Source: Archilochus colubris (Eukaryota > Chordata > Aves > Apodiformes > Trochilidae). Taken from it: DNA of 64,000 nt. The stretch is from positions 11,483,127 to 11,547,126 of the forward strand of contig CM041092.1 of assembly GCA_023079485.1 (NCBI GenBank), written 5' to 3'. Of this stretch, positions 36,368 to 48,572 are shown in pieces. A program made the position numbers and the translations under genes. Numbering within the stretch: the first letter of the stretch is position 1; each line of letters begins with the position of its first letter. The notes below the pieces were generated by a model. That model had not been told where the DNA came from and searched no databases. It saw only the letters and a list, made by a program, of their open reading frames with translations.

Positions 36368-37306
36368 AGAGCTTCAAGCTCTGCCCTAGAAAGATGCCTC
36401 TCTGGGTTCACAATCCCACAATGACTGCAACAGTGACACACCCCTGCACTTGAGCTAAACTCATTGCAGAAGTAGAGTCTACAGAGTAGACATAAAGAAG
36501 CCAGGACAATGTTTTGATATCCACAAGATGCAAAGGGAACATGTGAATGGTTTTAATTAGCTTTATAAACTCACTGCTAGAATATCTCCTGAAAACCTTT
36601 TACTCCCTGCCCCCTCCCACTACAGGTTTTTCTTATTATTATATTTTTAGAGAGATCCTCAATGAAGAAAAAGCAGGAGCCTCTTGGGAGAGCAATCTGT
36701 TCCTTGCATGCATTCCCCATGTAATCAGCATTCATGATGGTCAGAGAGAGCTATGTCTTTTTGAGAGCAGAGATGTAACCATGTCACCCATAGTAGTATC
36801 ACAAAAAACAGTTAGACCTTACTGAAGTCTAAAAACCTGACCAAAATGGGCCTAGAATAATTTCTCTGTTGAGTAATGTAACCTTATTGTGGGTAGGCTG
36901 CTTGTGCTAAATCCCCAATATCCCTCTGGAAATCAGTATACCCAAAAGTATTGATGGAAAGAGACAGATACTAATTTCTTCCATGTTTTCCAAATGTGCT
37001 GCAATGGGTTCTCCCTCACACCAGGCAGCTGAATTCACAGAACTGCATTTAATAGGGGCATACAGGAAGCACTGTCAGGAGTAAGATCATGGCTTGCCAC
37101 AATCAAGCACTTGCTTGTGGAGTTTTTAACCTCCAGTGACCACTACCATGGAATATGTAAATCACTGCTCTGCAAGAAACACAGCAAAACCCCAGAAGTA
37201 CACTTTTTCAAGTATGTAGAAGATGAGAGAAAACATGTTATTAGGAGGATAAGCTCAATGACAATTACGGCTGAAGAAACAGAGACAGATCTGTAATTAT
37301 TCCTAC

Positions 37307-37374
37307 CTTGCCATCGCTATGCCAACAACACAACCTCCAACTATAGACCAAAATCCAATCCAGCCTGCATCTAC
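37307..37374 (-). CDS. SLC49A4: SLC49A4 coding exon 6 (membrane segment 8)
   Basis: This small exon (68 nt) encodes 22 codons: [20 protein letters not shown] then MA, with the next arginine split across intron 6. It is membrane segment 8. The acceptor is TGTCAG|GTAGATG (phase 0) and the donor is GCAAG|GTAGGA (phase 2). The match to the vertebrate protein is almost complete over this stretch, as far as I recall the family sequence. The exon is too short to stand out by ORF length, and the identification rests on the protein match and the splice phases. Confidence 0.95.
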
Positions 37375-37999
37375 CTGACAGGAAAAAAACAAAACAAAAC
37401 AAAACAGAGAAATGTGTTAAGGCTGAGAAAATAAGATAAGATGTTACTTTCAAAACAAACGGTATGCAGGAACTGCAAACTGCTAGCAACAGCCCTGACA
37501 ACAATCTGAAGTGCAAGATTTTTCCCAAGATATACAGAAGGAAAATAATTCACTTAAAAAGAAGTATGACTAAGTATCCTACTCTATAAAAGTGATGTCT
37601 CTTTATAGAATCTGAGTAGTGACCTCTGGACTTTTATAATACTCTATCAAAAGCTTAGAAATCCTTTTCTCCACTCTATCTTTTCCACCTGGTAAACATT
37701 ATCTTCTTTTTCTAAAGGTGCAGCAGCCAAGAATGCTCTGGTTTGTTTACCTGCCTCTTCCTTCTTGTCAGTAGGTGTGTACTCTTCAGAAAATACCCAC
37801 CCATGGTGCACAGTCAGGCAGGGAGAATAAAGACAGCTTAAGATGCCAAAGTTACAGTTTATTTTGTTTAAAAAATAAAAGCAGTCCATATGTATTAATA
37901 TCAGTTTAAATGTAAAACCTGATAAAAGTGTACGTTAGTGCAAAAAGCAAGTATGTCACCTACAAAATAGCTGCTGATTATCAGTCAGGAGATACTTAC
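37375..37999 (-). other. SLC49A4 intron 5 (625 bp, phase 0)
   Basis: This is the shortest intron of the gene. It has an A/C tract with (CAAAA)n at 37380-37407, right next to the acceptor. On the sense strand the tract supplies a long T-rich polypyrimidine-like stretch (TTTTG units) before the CTGACAGG-type acceptor region. Confidence 0.9.
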
Positions 38000-38108
38000 T
38001 TGGCTCACATGAATTGGGGTTAATATCAAATCCAGCACACCAGACCAGCCAGAGAAAACCCCCAGTGGTATAGCATAGGCCAAAGCAATCATCAAGAATC
38101 GGAAATTG
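38000..38108 (-). CDS. SLC49A4: SLC49A4 coding exon 5 (membrane segment 7)
   Basis: This 109-nt exon encodes 36 full codons, with [20 protein letters not shown] then [16 protein letters not shown]. This is the first helix of the C-terminal half of the transporter and the following lumenal turn. The acceptor is TTCACAG|CAATTT (intron 4 phase 2) and the donor is CCAA|GTAAGT (intron 5 phase 0). The neighbouring intron 5 is only 625 bp, the shortest in the gene. Exons 5 and 6 together are 177 nt with matching outer phases, so they could be skipped as a pair without a frameshift. Confidence 0.96.
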
Positions 38109-40212
38109 CTGTGAAGACAAAACACAGGCAATTAGCTGCAGCTTATATTAGCAACTGCACCAAGATTACCTGCTAGATCCAATGACACCCTAGAACCTAT
38201 ATTCTTCCCATCAAGAACAACAGTAGAGGTCTGCAGGAGTGAGCCAGGAAAACCAAGAAAGGTATTTGGCCATGTCACTGGAATTCCAGTGGCTGAGATG
38301 TCACTGCTTAAGCACTATGATAATAAAAAAGTCTGTCTTTCCACATAGTTCTAACAATTTTTATAAAATGCTGGCCTCATCTGTTTCTCATTTCTGCAAG
38401 CAATTCTTCTGCATTTGCATGGGCAACCTACTTAGCTTCAGTGTACGTTAGGAAAAATAAGCACTAATCTAAAATACAAAAAGCTTATTTCAGGAATAAA
38501 ATCAAAGATTCATACTTTGTGAATTGTACTTCTTTTCCCCCTTTTCTTTTAAAATGTTTAACTTATCTTTTGGTGAAAGGCAAGGAGAGCTCTGGGAATG
38601 AGACGGGTACAGTTGCAAGAGCGGAAAATTTTGACAGTTTGAAGTGCCAAAAACCAGACAAGTATAATATTCTGCTCTAAACAGTCAACACGTTTGCTTT
38701 TTCCTCCCAATTAAAATTATTCAAACTTTAGTATTCAGTGAAGATGAAGCAGTCAAGGCTGTGTCATAAATCTTCTTCATACACAGCTAAACAGGAGCTG
38801 GTAGACAAATACCACCACCAATTTCACTCACCCACCATAACCAAAAGCAAATGTGAAATCTTTGCTAAGAGACATCCAACTTTTCCTCAAAAACATTGCA
38901 ATTTGGGAATAAAAGCAGAAAATATACTTATGACTCTACTACACTGATATTTTAAAGTTAAGAGATTTTACTATGATTTCAAGGTTAACCCCTGAGATAT
39001 CTGTGTAACCACAAAATGTGGCTTGCCCCATTCTCAAAGAATTCCCATTAAATTGATCCTGATCAATAGCAGTTTCTTGGCATTCAGCAGCAATTCAATG
39101 GCACAGAGTTATGAAAGTCAGAGGGAGGGAAAGAGCTTCAAATCTCTCCAAAACATTCAGAGGTTTGCAGTTTATGCTGCTTTCCTCCCCTAGAAGATCC
39201 ATGCACAGCACAGCAGCCAGTGTTTTTTGCACTATTCTTTTTCACACATTCTCTTCTTGAATAACACATTTCTATCACATGAACACATCCTCCTCTCTCA
39301 GTATCATTCATGTCAGATTTATTTTTTAATGCATAGAAAAACAACACCCAAGCTTTCAGCTCTTCCACACACTGCTTGTATTTCTCTGACTGCTAAAGCA
39401 TTTGCTGTCTTCCTTACAACTTCTTTTCTCCCTTAAGAATGCCATACTTTTATCCCAGGCTATCTTGTAACATCTTGGCATGTCTCAAGGCAAGTTCTTT
39501 GATGCTGTTTAATACTATCCATTTAAAAGCCATTCCAATATCTGTAAAAGAAAATTAAAGGGAAAGTACCCATTTTCCATTGACATTATATAGCTCTGTC
39601 ATAGACTGCAAAGAGGGAACAAGCCTGTGTGTTGTTCCAAAAATAACACTTGCTCAGTATTCACAACCTCTGGGTATCTGAACCTCATGTCCATTAAAGA
39701 GCTGCTTCTGTGGGAGTGAGTACTTTGAACCAAGGTCTTCCATGCCATGAGATACACTGGCACAGGTGACAGCTGCCCTCTGCCACATGCAACTCCCAAT
39801 ACCAGAGAACTAGCTCTGTACCATGACACCCTACAGGGACAGGGGCTCCCATGCTGCTCCCCTGCCCAGCCTCCATATTAAAGAAGGTGACCACAAGAAA
39901 GGATGTGTGGCAGTGACAAAGGGGCACCGACCACCAGATGCCATTCTGTCCAGCAGTAGCTAGAACTGTCTACATTAAGTGCTAAAGCCATTTGAAATAT
40001 GAATCTTAAGTAGCAGCACTGCTTTGCACAGCTCCAATCACTTGTATTTGTTTTTGCAATTTTGCAATTGCTCCACTGAAAACGCAAAAATGTGCTGCCT
40101 GTCACACCATCAGCTGGTGAACCCACACTGTTTTCCATTGTATCAGCCCCTATGACAGGGGCTCTGTGAAATCATTCTGCTGGAATATAAATTGGCTTTT
40201 TCTTATATTTCA

Positions 40213-40250
40213 TTTGTTTGTTTGGTTTTGTTGTTTGGTTTGGGTTTTTT
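40213..40250. repeat. T/G-rich tract (reverse orientation of the A/C tracts)
   Basis: GTTTGTTTGG, TTTTGTTG and TTTGGGTTTTTT units on plus, in intron 4. Confidence 0.85.
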
Positions 40251-42679
40251 CCTCCAGCAACCTACTTAATGCCACTGGAATCTGTAAGGCAGGCTGGTTC
40301 AGAGGGGAGCCCTGTCAAAGTCAGGCAGCATTTTCAGAATAACTTTGACAGTGCCTATTAACATCAGGCACACTCTGAGCAGCTCCCGTCACTGGAGGGT
40401 GATGTCATATGAAAGTTTCATTACAGAAATAATGATGCACAGAAACCCTATTATGAAATTCCAAAATTCCTTACATATTCCCTAGAATATATAAAAGGCA
40501 TGTAGTGGGCCAAAAGTATTGAATTATTTCAAAGTAAAAATTCACAACACGTTTTCTCAGTGCAGGCTTTCAGACTTGCCAACTTGTATTAGTATTACTT
40601 GTATTACTTGTATTAGTATTAATTCCATGGCAATTTGTGGCATATTCTGAAATAAGAGGGGAAGAAGTTGTATTTGCTTTACCCAAGAAACTGGGAAAGG
40701 GCACTGTACTTTTTCCAATGGATATTCAAACTACACTTGTCACAGTGTATGATAGACTGTTAAAAGATTTGGGCTTAGCTCCCAACCATGACTAATCTGT
40801 CGTCTCCCACTGCAGGCTGAGAGAGTTGGTATCAAGAGATAGCAAGAGATGAGCTAATTGTTAAAATCTGTCAGAAGCAGGAATCCTCCAAACCAGGAGG
40901 AAGAGCCAAGTTCCAAAGCAAGTCCCAAAAAAACAGCCTACAGGGGATGGTTGACCCTAAGAAGATAGGTATAATACAACTCTGCAAGAAACAGCTCCTG
41001 AAGATGAGCAGCTCAAGGACCCAAAGGCATGAAGGAGTATGGGAATTGCAGTGATGAGATAGATCCCTTTGGCATCCAAGGAAAAAGGTCAGTGACTTCA
41101 ATGGTGAACTTATGCTCTACAGCTTTATTTTGAAGTAATAAGAACTGTAGCCTAGGGGAGAGAACAGGGAAATTATGAACATCTCAATTCTCATGAGTGT
41201 TTTTTGGTGCATAGTTGGGTCAGTCCAGCAGCTCACACACATCCTAAATGCCCTACACACATTTCTTGTACCTAAGGGTAAAGTCATAAGGGGGAAATCA
41301 TGATTTCCTGGTACTCATCAGCTGATTACTTTCAGTCTGCACCACTGAGTCAAAAGAAAGCCTCTCTGTGCCAAGAATTATGAAGCCTAGATTAGGCAGG
41401 AAACAGAGCCCAGAAGCCTAATGAACCAGATGATGGATTTCTCTTGAAGCACAGAAGATACTATTTTATTTTATAAAACTCTCTTTTTTGATGGATTGCT
41501 GCTGAGAGGCTCCCCAAGATAAGTGGCTTTAATGATGAACTGTTGATTATTTCATGTACAGAGGCATGAAGAAGTGCCCTTGATAAGCAGTAGCATGGAA
41601 GAATGCATAACGACCAGAGGGAAGGGAGATTTAATGATCTACCTGATTGCATTTTTAAAAACTTGTTGGCTTTTGGAGACACTATGAACTATGCCTGTTA
41701 TTTGACCATCCAGTTTGTTTTCTTAAGTTGCATTAATTGTGAATACACTTCGAACAAGAAGTTTTATGGTTGCAGAGCTCCCAGATGGAGCACTGTCAGC
41801 AGAAATTTTGCATTTCACCTGCATAGTAGGTTGCTGTTTGGATTTCTGTTCAACAGCAACATTTTTACAACACAACCCTCAGGCAGTGTCTCCCCCACAC
41901 CAGCTTGGGTGTGTAACAGCATTACTGTCTACTAAATGTCTTTAGGGAAATTGCTGTTTTTTCATATCCTGAGTAGGTCACTTTGCAGACCAACCATCCA
42001 GTTGCTCTGACACCTTTTCCCAGCTGCCACCCTACTCCAGGATGAACACATGGGATTAAGCATCTTTTCAACTATTTACTCCTACAAACTGAAAAAAACC
42101 TCCAAAAACACCAGGAAAAAACTCAAATGACAACAAGGGATGAGTTGTTTCTTCTGGCTCTAAATAAACTTCCAGAAAGTACAGACCCACACTAGGTCTG
42201 TAATAACTAAAGGCTTAAAAAGCTCCACTATTATCAAGTTTCCAGCAGCCATTTGTATGTAGATTCAGCTCCTACTGCTGCATCACTACAAACAAGTACA
42301 GCAAGAGTTTGAAGCTCTCCAATGAAGTCAGCCATACTCCACAGCATGGGAGTGGTTCTTCTTTGCCCCAGGAGATTCACCTGTGCAGAACAATACAGGA
42401 CACGTGCCTTCACAATTATTCAGGATTAATATTACAGTTGCTTTAGCTGTTCTTCTGAGAGCAGATTCCTATTACACAAGACATTCTGGAAACACTCTGG
42501 GGACAGGACTGTCTTACCAAAGCAGTCCAACAGGGAGAAGTTGCAAAGCTGAAAGTGTCATTTTCTTTATGATCTTTTTTTTTTTCCCCCACCTGTTTAC
42601 CTCTCCAGAAACATATGTCGAGACACTTCTCCAATCCCCACTTCATACTTAACATACAGGACTTAATAGATAATATATT

Positions 42680-42711
42680 ATAATTGATATTTAATATAAT
42701 TGATATTTAAT
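42680..42711 (+). repeat. 16-bp tandem duplication
   Basis: ATAATTGATATTTAAT occurs twice head-to-tail without a spacer. Confidence 0.95.
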
Positions 42712-43199
42712 AGATTTTATTCAGCCATCCATTGCTCTCATGGCTGAATGAAAGCAACCGGATAGTTCTCTGAATGACAAGAAAACCTCAAATGCATTCC
42801 AATGTAATAAGCATGGAAGAAAGCAGCTGATTAGTCAGTTATATCCAGTGCTGTTAATTGTTGTCTCACAGCTAGCAATACACACACTGTTAACAATCTT
42901 GTGTAACCTGATGTAACAGAAGCATTGCATAAAAAGCTGTGCTAACAGGATGACTAAAAAGCAGTGTTGGTGCTGAAGGACTCTGGCATGAAGGCTTGAG
43001 ATATACTCAGTGATTTAAACTGTACTGCCTGTTTTTTAGCAGTTAGCATCCTTTTATGTCTCTGCATTAATATTTAATTTGATTTTGTTTAAGAGCACTA
43101 CAAACCAACTTGTTTGTTCAATGGGAAGATTAAAGCACACTTGTTTTTATTTATTTAGGTGCTGCTCTGCTTTGAAGTGGAAACCCAATGAGAACCTAC

Positions 43200-43329
43200 C
43201 TCAAGAGTCTGCAAAAACTTCTCCTGTAGCTGAGCCGCTCACTCGCCGCAGCCACGCTGGGAGGGAACGGAGGGCGCGAGGGGAAGTAGGCCAATGCTGC
43301 AGAAAATATCAGGGAAACCATTCCAAATT
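43200..43329 (-). CDS. SLC49A4: SLC49A4 coding exon 4 (membrane segment 6 and cytosolic loop)
   Basis: The exon is 130 nt with 42 full codons. It begins [20 protein letters not shown] and continues into a proline- and arginine-rich stretch with [15 protein letters not shown]. The first part is membrane segment 6 and the rest is the central cytosolic loop joining the two six-helix halves of the major-facilitator fold. The acceptor is TTTAG|AATTTGG and the donor is TTGAG|GTAGGT. Phases 1 and 2 match exons 3 and 5. The loop-coding part is much richer in CpG than the flanking introns, with seven CpG between about 43236 and 43278. The protein sequence is close to the human one, so the GC-rich stretch is under coding constraint. 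Confidence 0.96.
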
Positions 43330-43581
43330 CTAAACAAGAGGGCAAAGAAAAACAAAACCCAGAACAGATGTTAGCATCAAAAGACTTGTTTCAGCACAGC
43401 ACTGTTATCAGCTGGCCTCTGATACATAAATCCCACCACGAGTACTTTACTGCTCCTGACAAGAGAACTCCGTAACTTGAAGAATTTCTTTTTTTCCTCC
43501 CCAAGCAAGACTTCAACTTGAGATGGAGAATCAATGAGATGGAGAAATACTGGCAGTCCATTCCAGTGGCAGGAGCTGCAT

Positions 43582-43609
43582 GTTCCCCATGTGCTCACAC
43601 ATGGGGAAC
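43582..43609. repeat. Perfect hairpin: 12-bp arms, 4-nt loop
   Basis: GTTCCCCATGTG and CACATGGGGAAC flank CTCA. The arms are GC-rich and perfectly paired, so the structure should be stable in DNA or RNA of either strand. It lies in intron 3, about 250 nt upstream of the exon 4 acceptor on the sense strand. Confidence 0.95.
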
Positions 43610-43610
43610 T

Positions 43611-43626
43611 TTCTCTTTAAAGAGAA
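43611..43626. repeat. Perfect 16-bp palindrome
   Basis: TTCTCTTTAAAGAGAA reads the same on both strands. It begins one base after the hairpin at 43582-43609. Confidence 0.95.
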
Positions 43627-45549
43627 CTGCCTTCTGAAGAGATATTTCCTCGCCATGGAAGTAACACAGTGCAGGTAACAGCATGCTGGAGACTTCAAAC
43701 AGATGGGACTGGGGAAGCCCCAGGCACGGAATGACAACTACTCAGCACATGGGATGATAAAGGCAAATGAAAGGTCAAACAAGGCAGCATCTTGGACACA
43801 AACAGTATTATACGGCAACAGAATATAAAGAGAAAAGTGTAGGAGCAGCCATAACTTGGGAATAGAAAGAGCAAGGGAGAAAAATGAAAGGATACAGCTG
43901 CTGTTTGCAGATGCTCCTCTTGTTCAGCAGCAGGTATTTTACATCTTTGAAAAATCTCATAGCAGAAATTTGGACCTCAACTTGAGAAGTGATGAGCACT
44001 TCACAGAAAATACTCAGCAAGCCCTGTGATCAGACATTCTGAGGCAAAACAACTCTACCCAGAGTCAGTCTAATTAATTTGGTTTACAGGCCTTTTACAA
44101 TGTATATCTTGTTCTCTACAGTTCTCAACCCCAGTATTTCTCCTGTCTCCTTTGTAAATAAGATTCTTTGCTGCTGGAGAGAAACAGGTATAGCTGAAGT
44201 GTTATTGTAAAAGAACCTGTGATCTTATAACAAAGAAACATTCACTGACACAACAAATAAATTTCAGCTGAGCTGGATACCCAATTGCATTAATTTTCTT
44301 TTTTCCCCTCTCTTTTTTAATAAATTGAGAGGAGCATGGCACTTTGCCAGCTCTTCTGCTAAACCAGAAGAAAATAAATCCAGGAAACTGGAAAGTAATA
44401 CTCGGAGTCTAAATAGATCAGCTGGAGATGGGAAAAGCAAATAAATGCTTCTAATCAGTATATGGAAAAAAGTCTACATTAAATTTCTTTTAAAGACACA
44501 CCAGGAACGTGACAATGCCATTTTTCAGGATCACATTTTAAATTATGTGGTGATTCCTTTTCCTGCTGTGGTCTAAGATTTAAGTCTGCACATAGGTATA
44601 GCTGATAGGAACGTGACCACATAAAAATCATAAGCTTTGTCTGAGATGCTTATTGTTTAACTTCATTATACTGCAGTGCTGTAAGGAAAAAGGCTAGGAC
44701 TTTTCTCTAAAGAATGTAAAACATGTTGATAATTTTTTGAGAGTTACAGTAATATTTTATAACAGTTGCCCATCTGGGGCTTTTTCTATGTGTTGCCTCA
44801 AGATTCCTGCCAGTCAAATTGCTGCAGTAGGAGCAGTACAGTAACACTTCATTTTTTTTTAATTATGAAATGCAGCACGCAGTCCTTGTACTACCTTCTA
44901 GCAACTCTTTAATGTTTCCCAGTGTTATACTTTCCAGACTAACAAATTTGCCTTGCAAGCACTGCCCTCATGCACAAAAGAAAAGAGCAGAATTCACTTT
45001 GGAAACTGAAGTAGCTTCCTCTATTGAAGAATAAAAGGCTTCAGTGCCATCTTAGCTTTGTGCATTGTGCTTGCATCTCCATCAAAAGTTCAGGTACTGC
45101 CAAACACATCCAGCTTCTTACATGATGCATTTCTTCCTCATTAGGAAACCCCCACCTTTATCTCCATCATCATTTACTTCACCAGACTAGAGAAAGAAAA
45201 TACACTCCAACAAAAAAAAAATTAGCTTTTAAGTAGGATGCAAAAGTAAGCAAGAGAAAAGGTAAGAAATAGGTCAGTATTGAGACAGAGGGAACTGCAG
45301 GTAAAAAAGAGGAGCTCTTCCACAGGAGCTATTAGTTTCTCAACAGTGCAAAGGACTCAGCAAAGCACTTGGAATTGGGCAAGTCAGCATAAACTAGTGT
45401 GCAAAAAATGCAGTTGTGTATATCTCTTGTTAAGGAGTGAATCTGGAATGCTTCACAAAAGCTGGGTACACAGTGACCTGTGACTGTCAAGGTGGAGAGG
45501 TACCTGCATCTTAGCCTAGGAAGTAGGCACACTGCTGCCTGTGAACACC

Positions 45550-45590
45550 CCAAACAGAAAAACAAAAAACAAACAACCAAACAAAAAAAA
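45550..45590. repeat. A/C-rich low-complexity tract
   Basis: Plus-strand CAAACAGAAAAACAAAAAAC-like sequence in intron 3. Confidence 0.85.
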
Positions 45591-45727
45591 GCGATTTACA
45601 GATACAGGAGCCTCCTTGACATGAGGTCCTTTTCCTTAAGGTAGGCTAAGTCATAGCAAAGAATTCTACCCAAACCCAGAATCTCCTCCCCACCTTGTCC
45701 AGAAATGTAAAGAGGGAACGGTGGCAC

Positions 45728-45730
<3 letters not shown>

Positions 45731-45772
<42 letters not shown>
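45731..45772. repeat. Perfect (AC)21 microsatellite
   Basis: Twenty-one uninterrupted AC units in intron 3. It is likely to vary in length between individuals. Confidence 0.97.
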
Positions 45773-45774
<2 letters not shown>

Positions 45775-48572
45775 ATACTTTTCTTTTTCCTAAACAAATA
45801 TTGATTTTACATTTATATTTAGGGAAGCATATGGCTAAAAGCTCTAGCTGCAATCCAGATGAATTCAAGCTTCCTTATGCAGTTCAGGTTATACAATTCA
45901 GTCCTGACTTGCTACATCTGTACTATTTGGGCTGTGAACCAGAAGGTGCAGTGACACAGCTGACACAGAAGAGGCTGTGGTAATTCAGCTTAGCTCTTAG
46001 TCTGTGTTTGAGATAAAAGAACAGCAATTTTTAATAACACTGAAGAGACTGGAGTTAACAGAGCAATTTCAGAATGTGTTTAGAAGCAATTGCTTCATAA
46101 TCATGTTTGAGGTTAAGTCCTTGGAAAATTAGCACACTCTTGCCATGCTACTGATCCCAAGTTAACAATTTGCATCATTACTGTCTCCTGAAAGTCATCT
46201 CCTAACTTCTGGGGGCTGCTTATCTAACTGTATCTCACACAAAAGCAATGAACTCCATCACAAACACAACTTTGTTAGGAATGTAGAGTGCCCATCCTGT
46301 GAAGCTGGCTTTCCCATAGTATCTGAAAGGAGAAGTCAAACCAAGCCCAGAGGTACTGGCTAAAGAAGTGGGGAAGCAAGTCACCTGGATCCAATTCTCT
46401 GTTCTACCATATTCTGTCACATCTTTACTAAGTTATCTGTGAAGTCAATTTGAGCTTCATTCTCTGCCCAATACCTAAAGGGACAAAGAATAGGCTACCT
46501 CATTTATCAGGTATTTTTTGGCCCACAGAAGAAGAGATGTACAACTCCCCTGAGGTAGTCACCCATCCCAAGGCAGCCTGCCTTCCAGCTCGGGAGCCTA
46601 CCTGGCACAACAGAGTCGAAGGGGAAGCAGAGCATGGGGACCTTGCTCCTTCCACTCTCCAGGGGAAACAGGGCTGAGGTGAGACACAACAAATCCCACA
46701 AAGGACTCAAAGCAACCTCCCCTTTGACAGTTCCAACCAATTTTAAACCAATGGGATATTTTTACTACCATCCCTGCAATTCACTGCAGGACAATAAAGT
46801 CCAGAAACCACTTTTTTTCACTGAATGGTAAAAGAGGTTGCAGCTCCTGAAAACACACCCAACCCTATACAACACAGCTACAACCACACTGGCACCAAGA
46901 AACCCACCTGTGTTCAAATCACTTCCAAACAGTAAGAGCTAATGTTGCCTTACAAAAAATGTTTTCTAGGATGGTAAAGACCTGCTGTAAGATCATCTTA
47001 TGCTGGGACCAACAGTCCCAAACAGGTCTGCAAAATGCTCCCAAATCCTTATTGGCTCAGAAAGGCAGAAAGAGCTATGCTGAGACATGGGGCCAGCAAG
47101 CCACACCTCTGAACCTTGGTGGCATGCAAGATCCATCACAATTTCTGAAGAAAATGCTTAGGAAAACCTCCCAGAAGAGAACAGAGGGAAAAGCTAATCT
47201 AGTGAGCTGATGAAAGCAACATTTCTAGTGCTACCAGGCTCAAAACAGTGGGTTTAGGCACAAAACTGTACTTCCTCTGGGCAGATGAATTGGTTTTTCT
47301 CCACTGATAATCTGGAGTGGGAGAGCTAAAGCACTTCTATAATTGCTCCATTTTTTTCCTCCCCTTATGTACTGCTTTCAGAACAAAAGCTGACTTGCCT
47401 TCATTTGTCCTACTTTCACACACTGGCCGTTTTCATCTGCCGTAAGATCTTTGGAGTCTAAAATCATATTTCTTCTGAAAAAGGCCTAACCAAGCCCAAA
47501 TTTCCAGTAAAAAGTATGTTATTCAAAAATACTTGATGAAATAGTAGTTCAACTTCTACTATGCTTTCCTTAAAACCAATAGTAAAGTGGCCCTCACCCA
47601 ACAGGAATATTAACTTGGCAAAATTTCCATAAGAATAACAGCCATGAATAAATGAACATAAACAGCAAAATCCATCCTATAAACCTCTGTATAAACCACA
47701 CAGTATATGTATTTTAAGACTTATGGAACACTTAGGGCTAATTCCTGGCTGAATTTCAGAGGCTGAAGTTACAGGGAAGGGGGGAAACCCAATCAAATGT
47801 GCAACTGCCATGACACAGTAAAGTTCAGCTGCTTTTAATGCTATACCAATGTATATCCACTGAGAATCAGACCACAGACTCTTATGGCACTTAAGCAACT
47901 CTTTTTCCATAAAGATTGCTGGTAATTTTTTTAAGTGACACAAAAAGCTGCAGGAGCTGCAAGGATATTAAATCTAGTTCTATCAGGTGAATTTTATATA
48001 AGGGTTTTTTCCACCAGGCTGTCCCTTCATTGAAATTGCTCCCCACGACAGAATGATGTGTGTTTAGATAAAAATAATATTATCTAATCACATTTGAAAG
48101 GCATTTGCAAGTAATAAATTAAGGCTGATTTAATGCAGGAAAGAACTTAACGATGAAAGACTATTGGTTTTCCATCCTTACAGAAACTAAGGAAAAATAA
48201 AATAAAAAACCCTCAAACCTGTCAGGGACACATTTTTAAAATGAATATTCAAGACGCAAAAAACAGTTTGGAAACTCAGGAAAAGAATAAACTCTCCTAA
48301 GAGCAGCCGATACAAACAACTGAAATACTTCATTTGGAATCAGTCTGTACAAAAGGCTGTTTTAAAATCTTTCCTACACAAAAGGGGGAAAAAGTAACAC
48401 TTCTGATGGTACAACATTTTACCACTTCATTATTTTCCACCAGTCACTGTTTTCTGTGCAGACCAGCCACTAGAGGGTAGTGGTTCACAAGTACCAGACC
48501 CATACATGAAAGGATGCAAATTTTAAATGTTTTCTTTTCTTTTTGTTTTTAATTTTTCTCTTTAAACCCCAC

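Larger units (their letters stand above)
32336..37306 (-). other. SLC49A4 intron 6 (4971 bp, phase 2)
   Basis: The intron contains a duplicated 16-mer at 32610-32658 and A/C-rich tracts at 33582-33609, 34840-34875 and 35334-35380. It also has a run of 28 A at 36337-36364. A 188-codon minus-strand ORF at 34369-34935 has no recognisable domain. Confidence 0.9.
38109..43199 (-). other. SLC49A4 intron 4 (5091 bp, phase 2)
   Basis: No exon or RNA gene was recognised. A T/G-rich tract lies at 40213-40250 (opposite orientation to the A/C tracts). Short tandem ACTTGTATT units are at 40582-40622 and a 16-bp tandem duplication is at 42680-42711. Confidence 0.9.
43330..48572 (-). other. SLC49A4 intron 3 (5243 bp, phase 1)
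   Basis: The intron has a strong hairpin and palindrome at 43582-43626, an A/C-rich tract at 45550-45590 and a perfect (AC)21 at 45731-45772. No coding exon was recognised. Confidence 0.9.

Noticed and set aside
43582..43609. Hairpin considered as a microRNA precursor
   Set aside because: The 12-bp stem with a 4-nt loop is too short for Drosha/Dicer processing, and the flanks do not extend the pairing.
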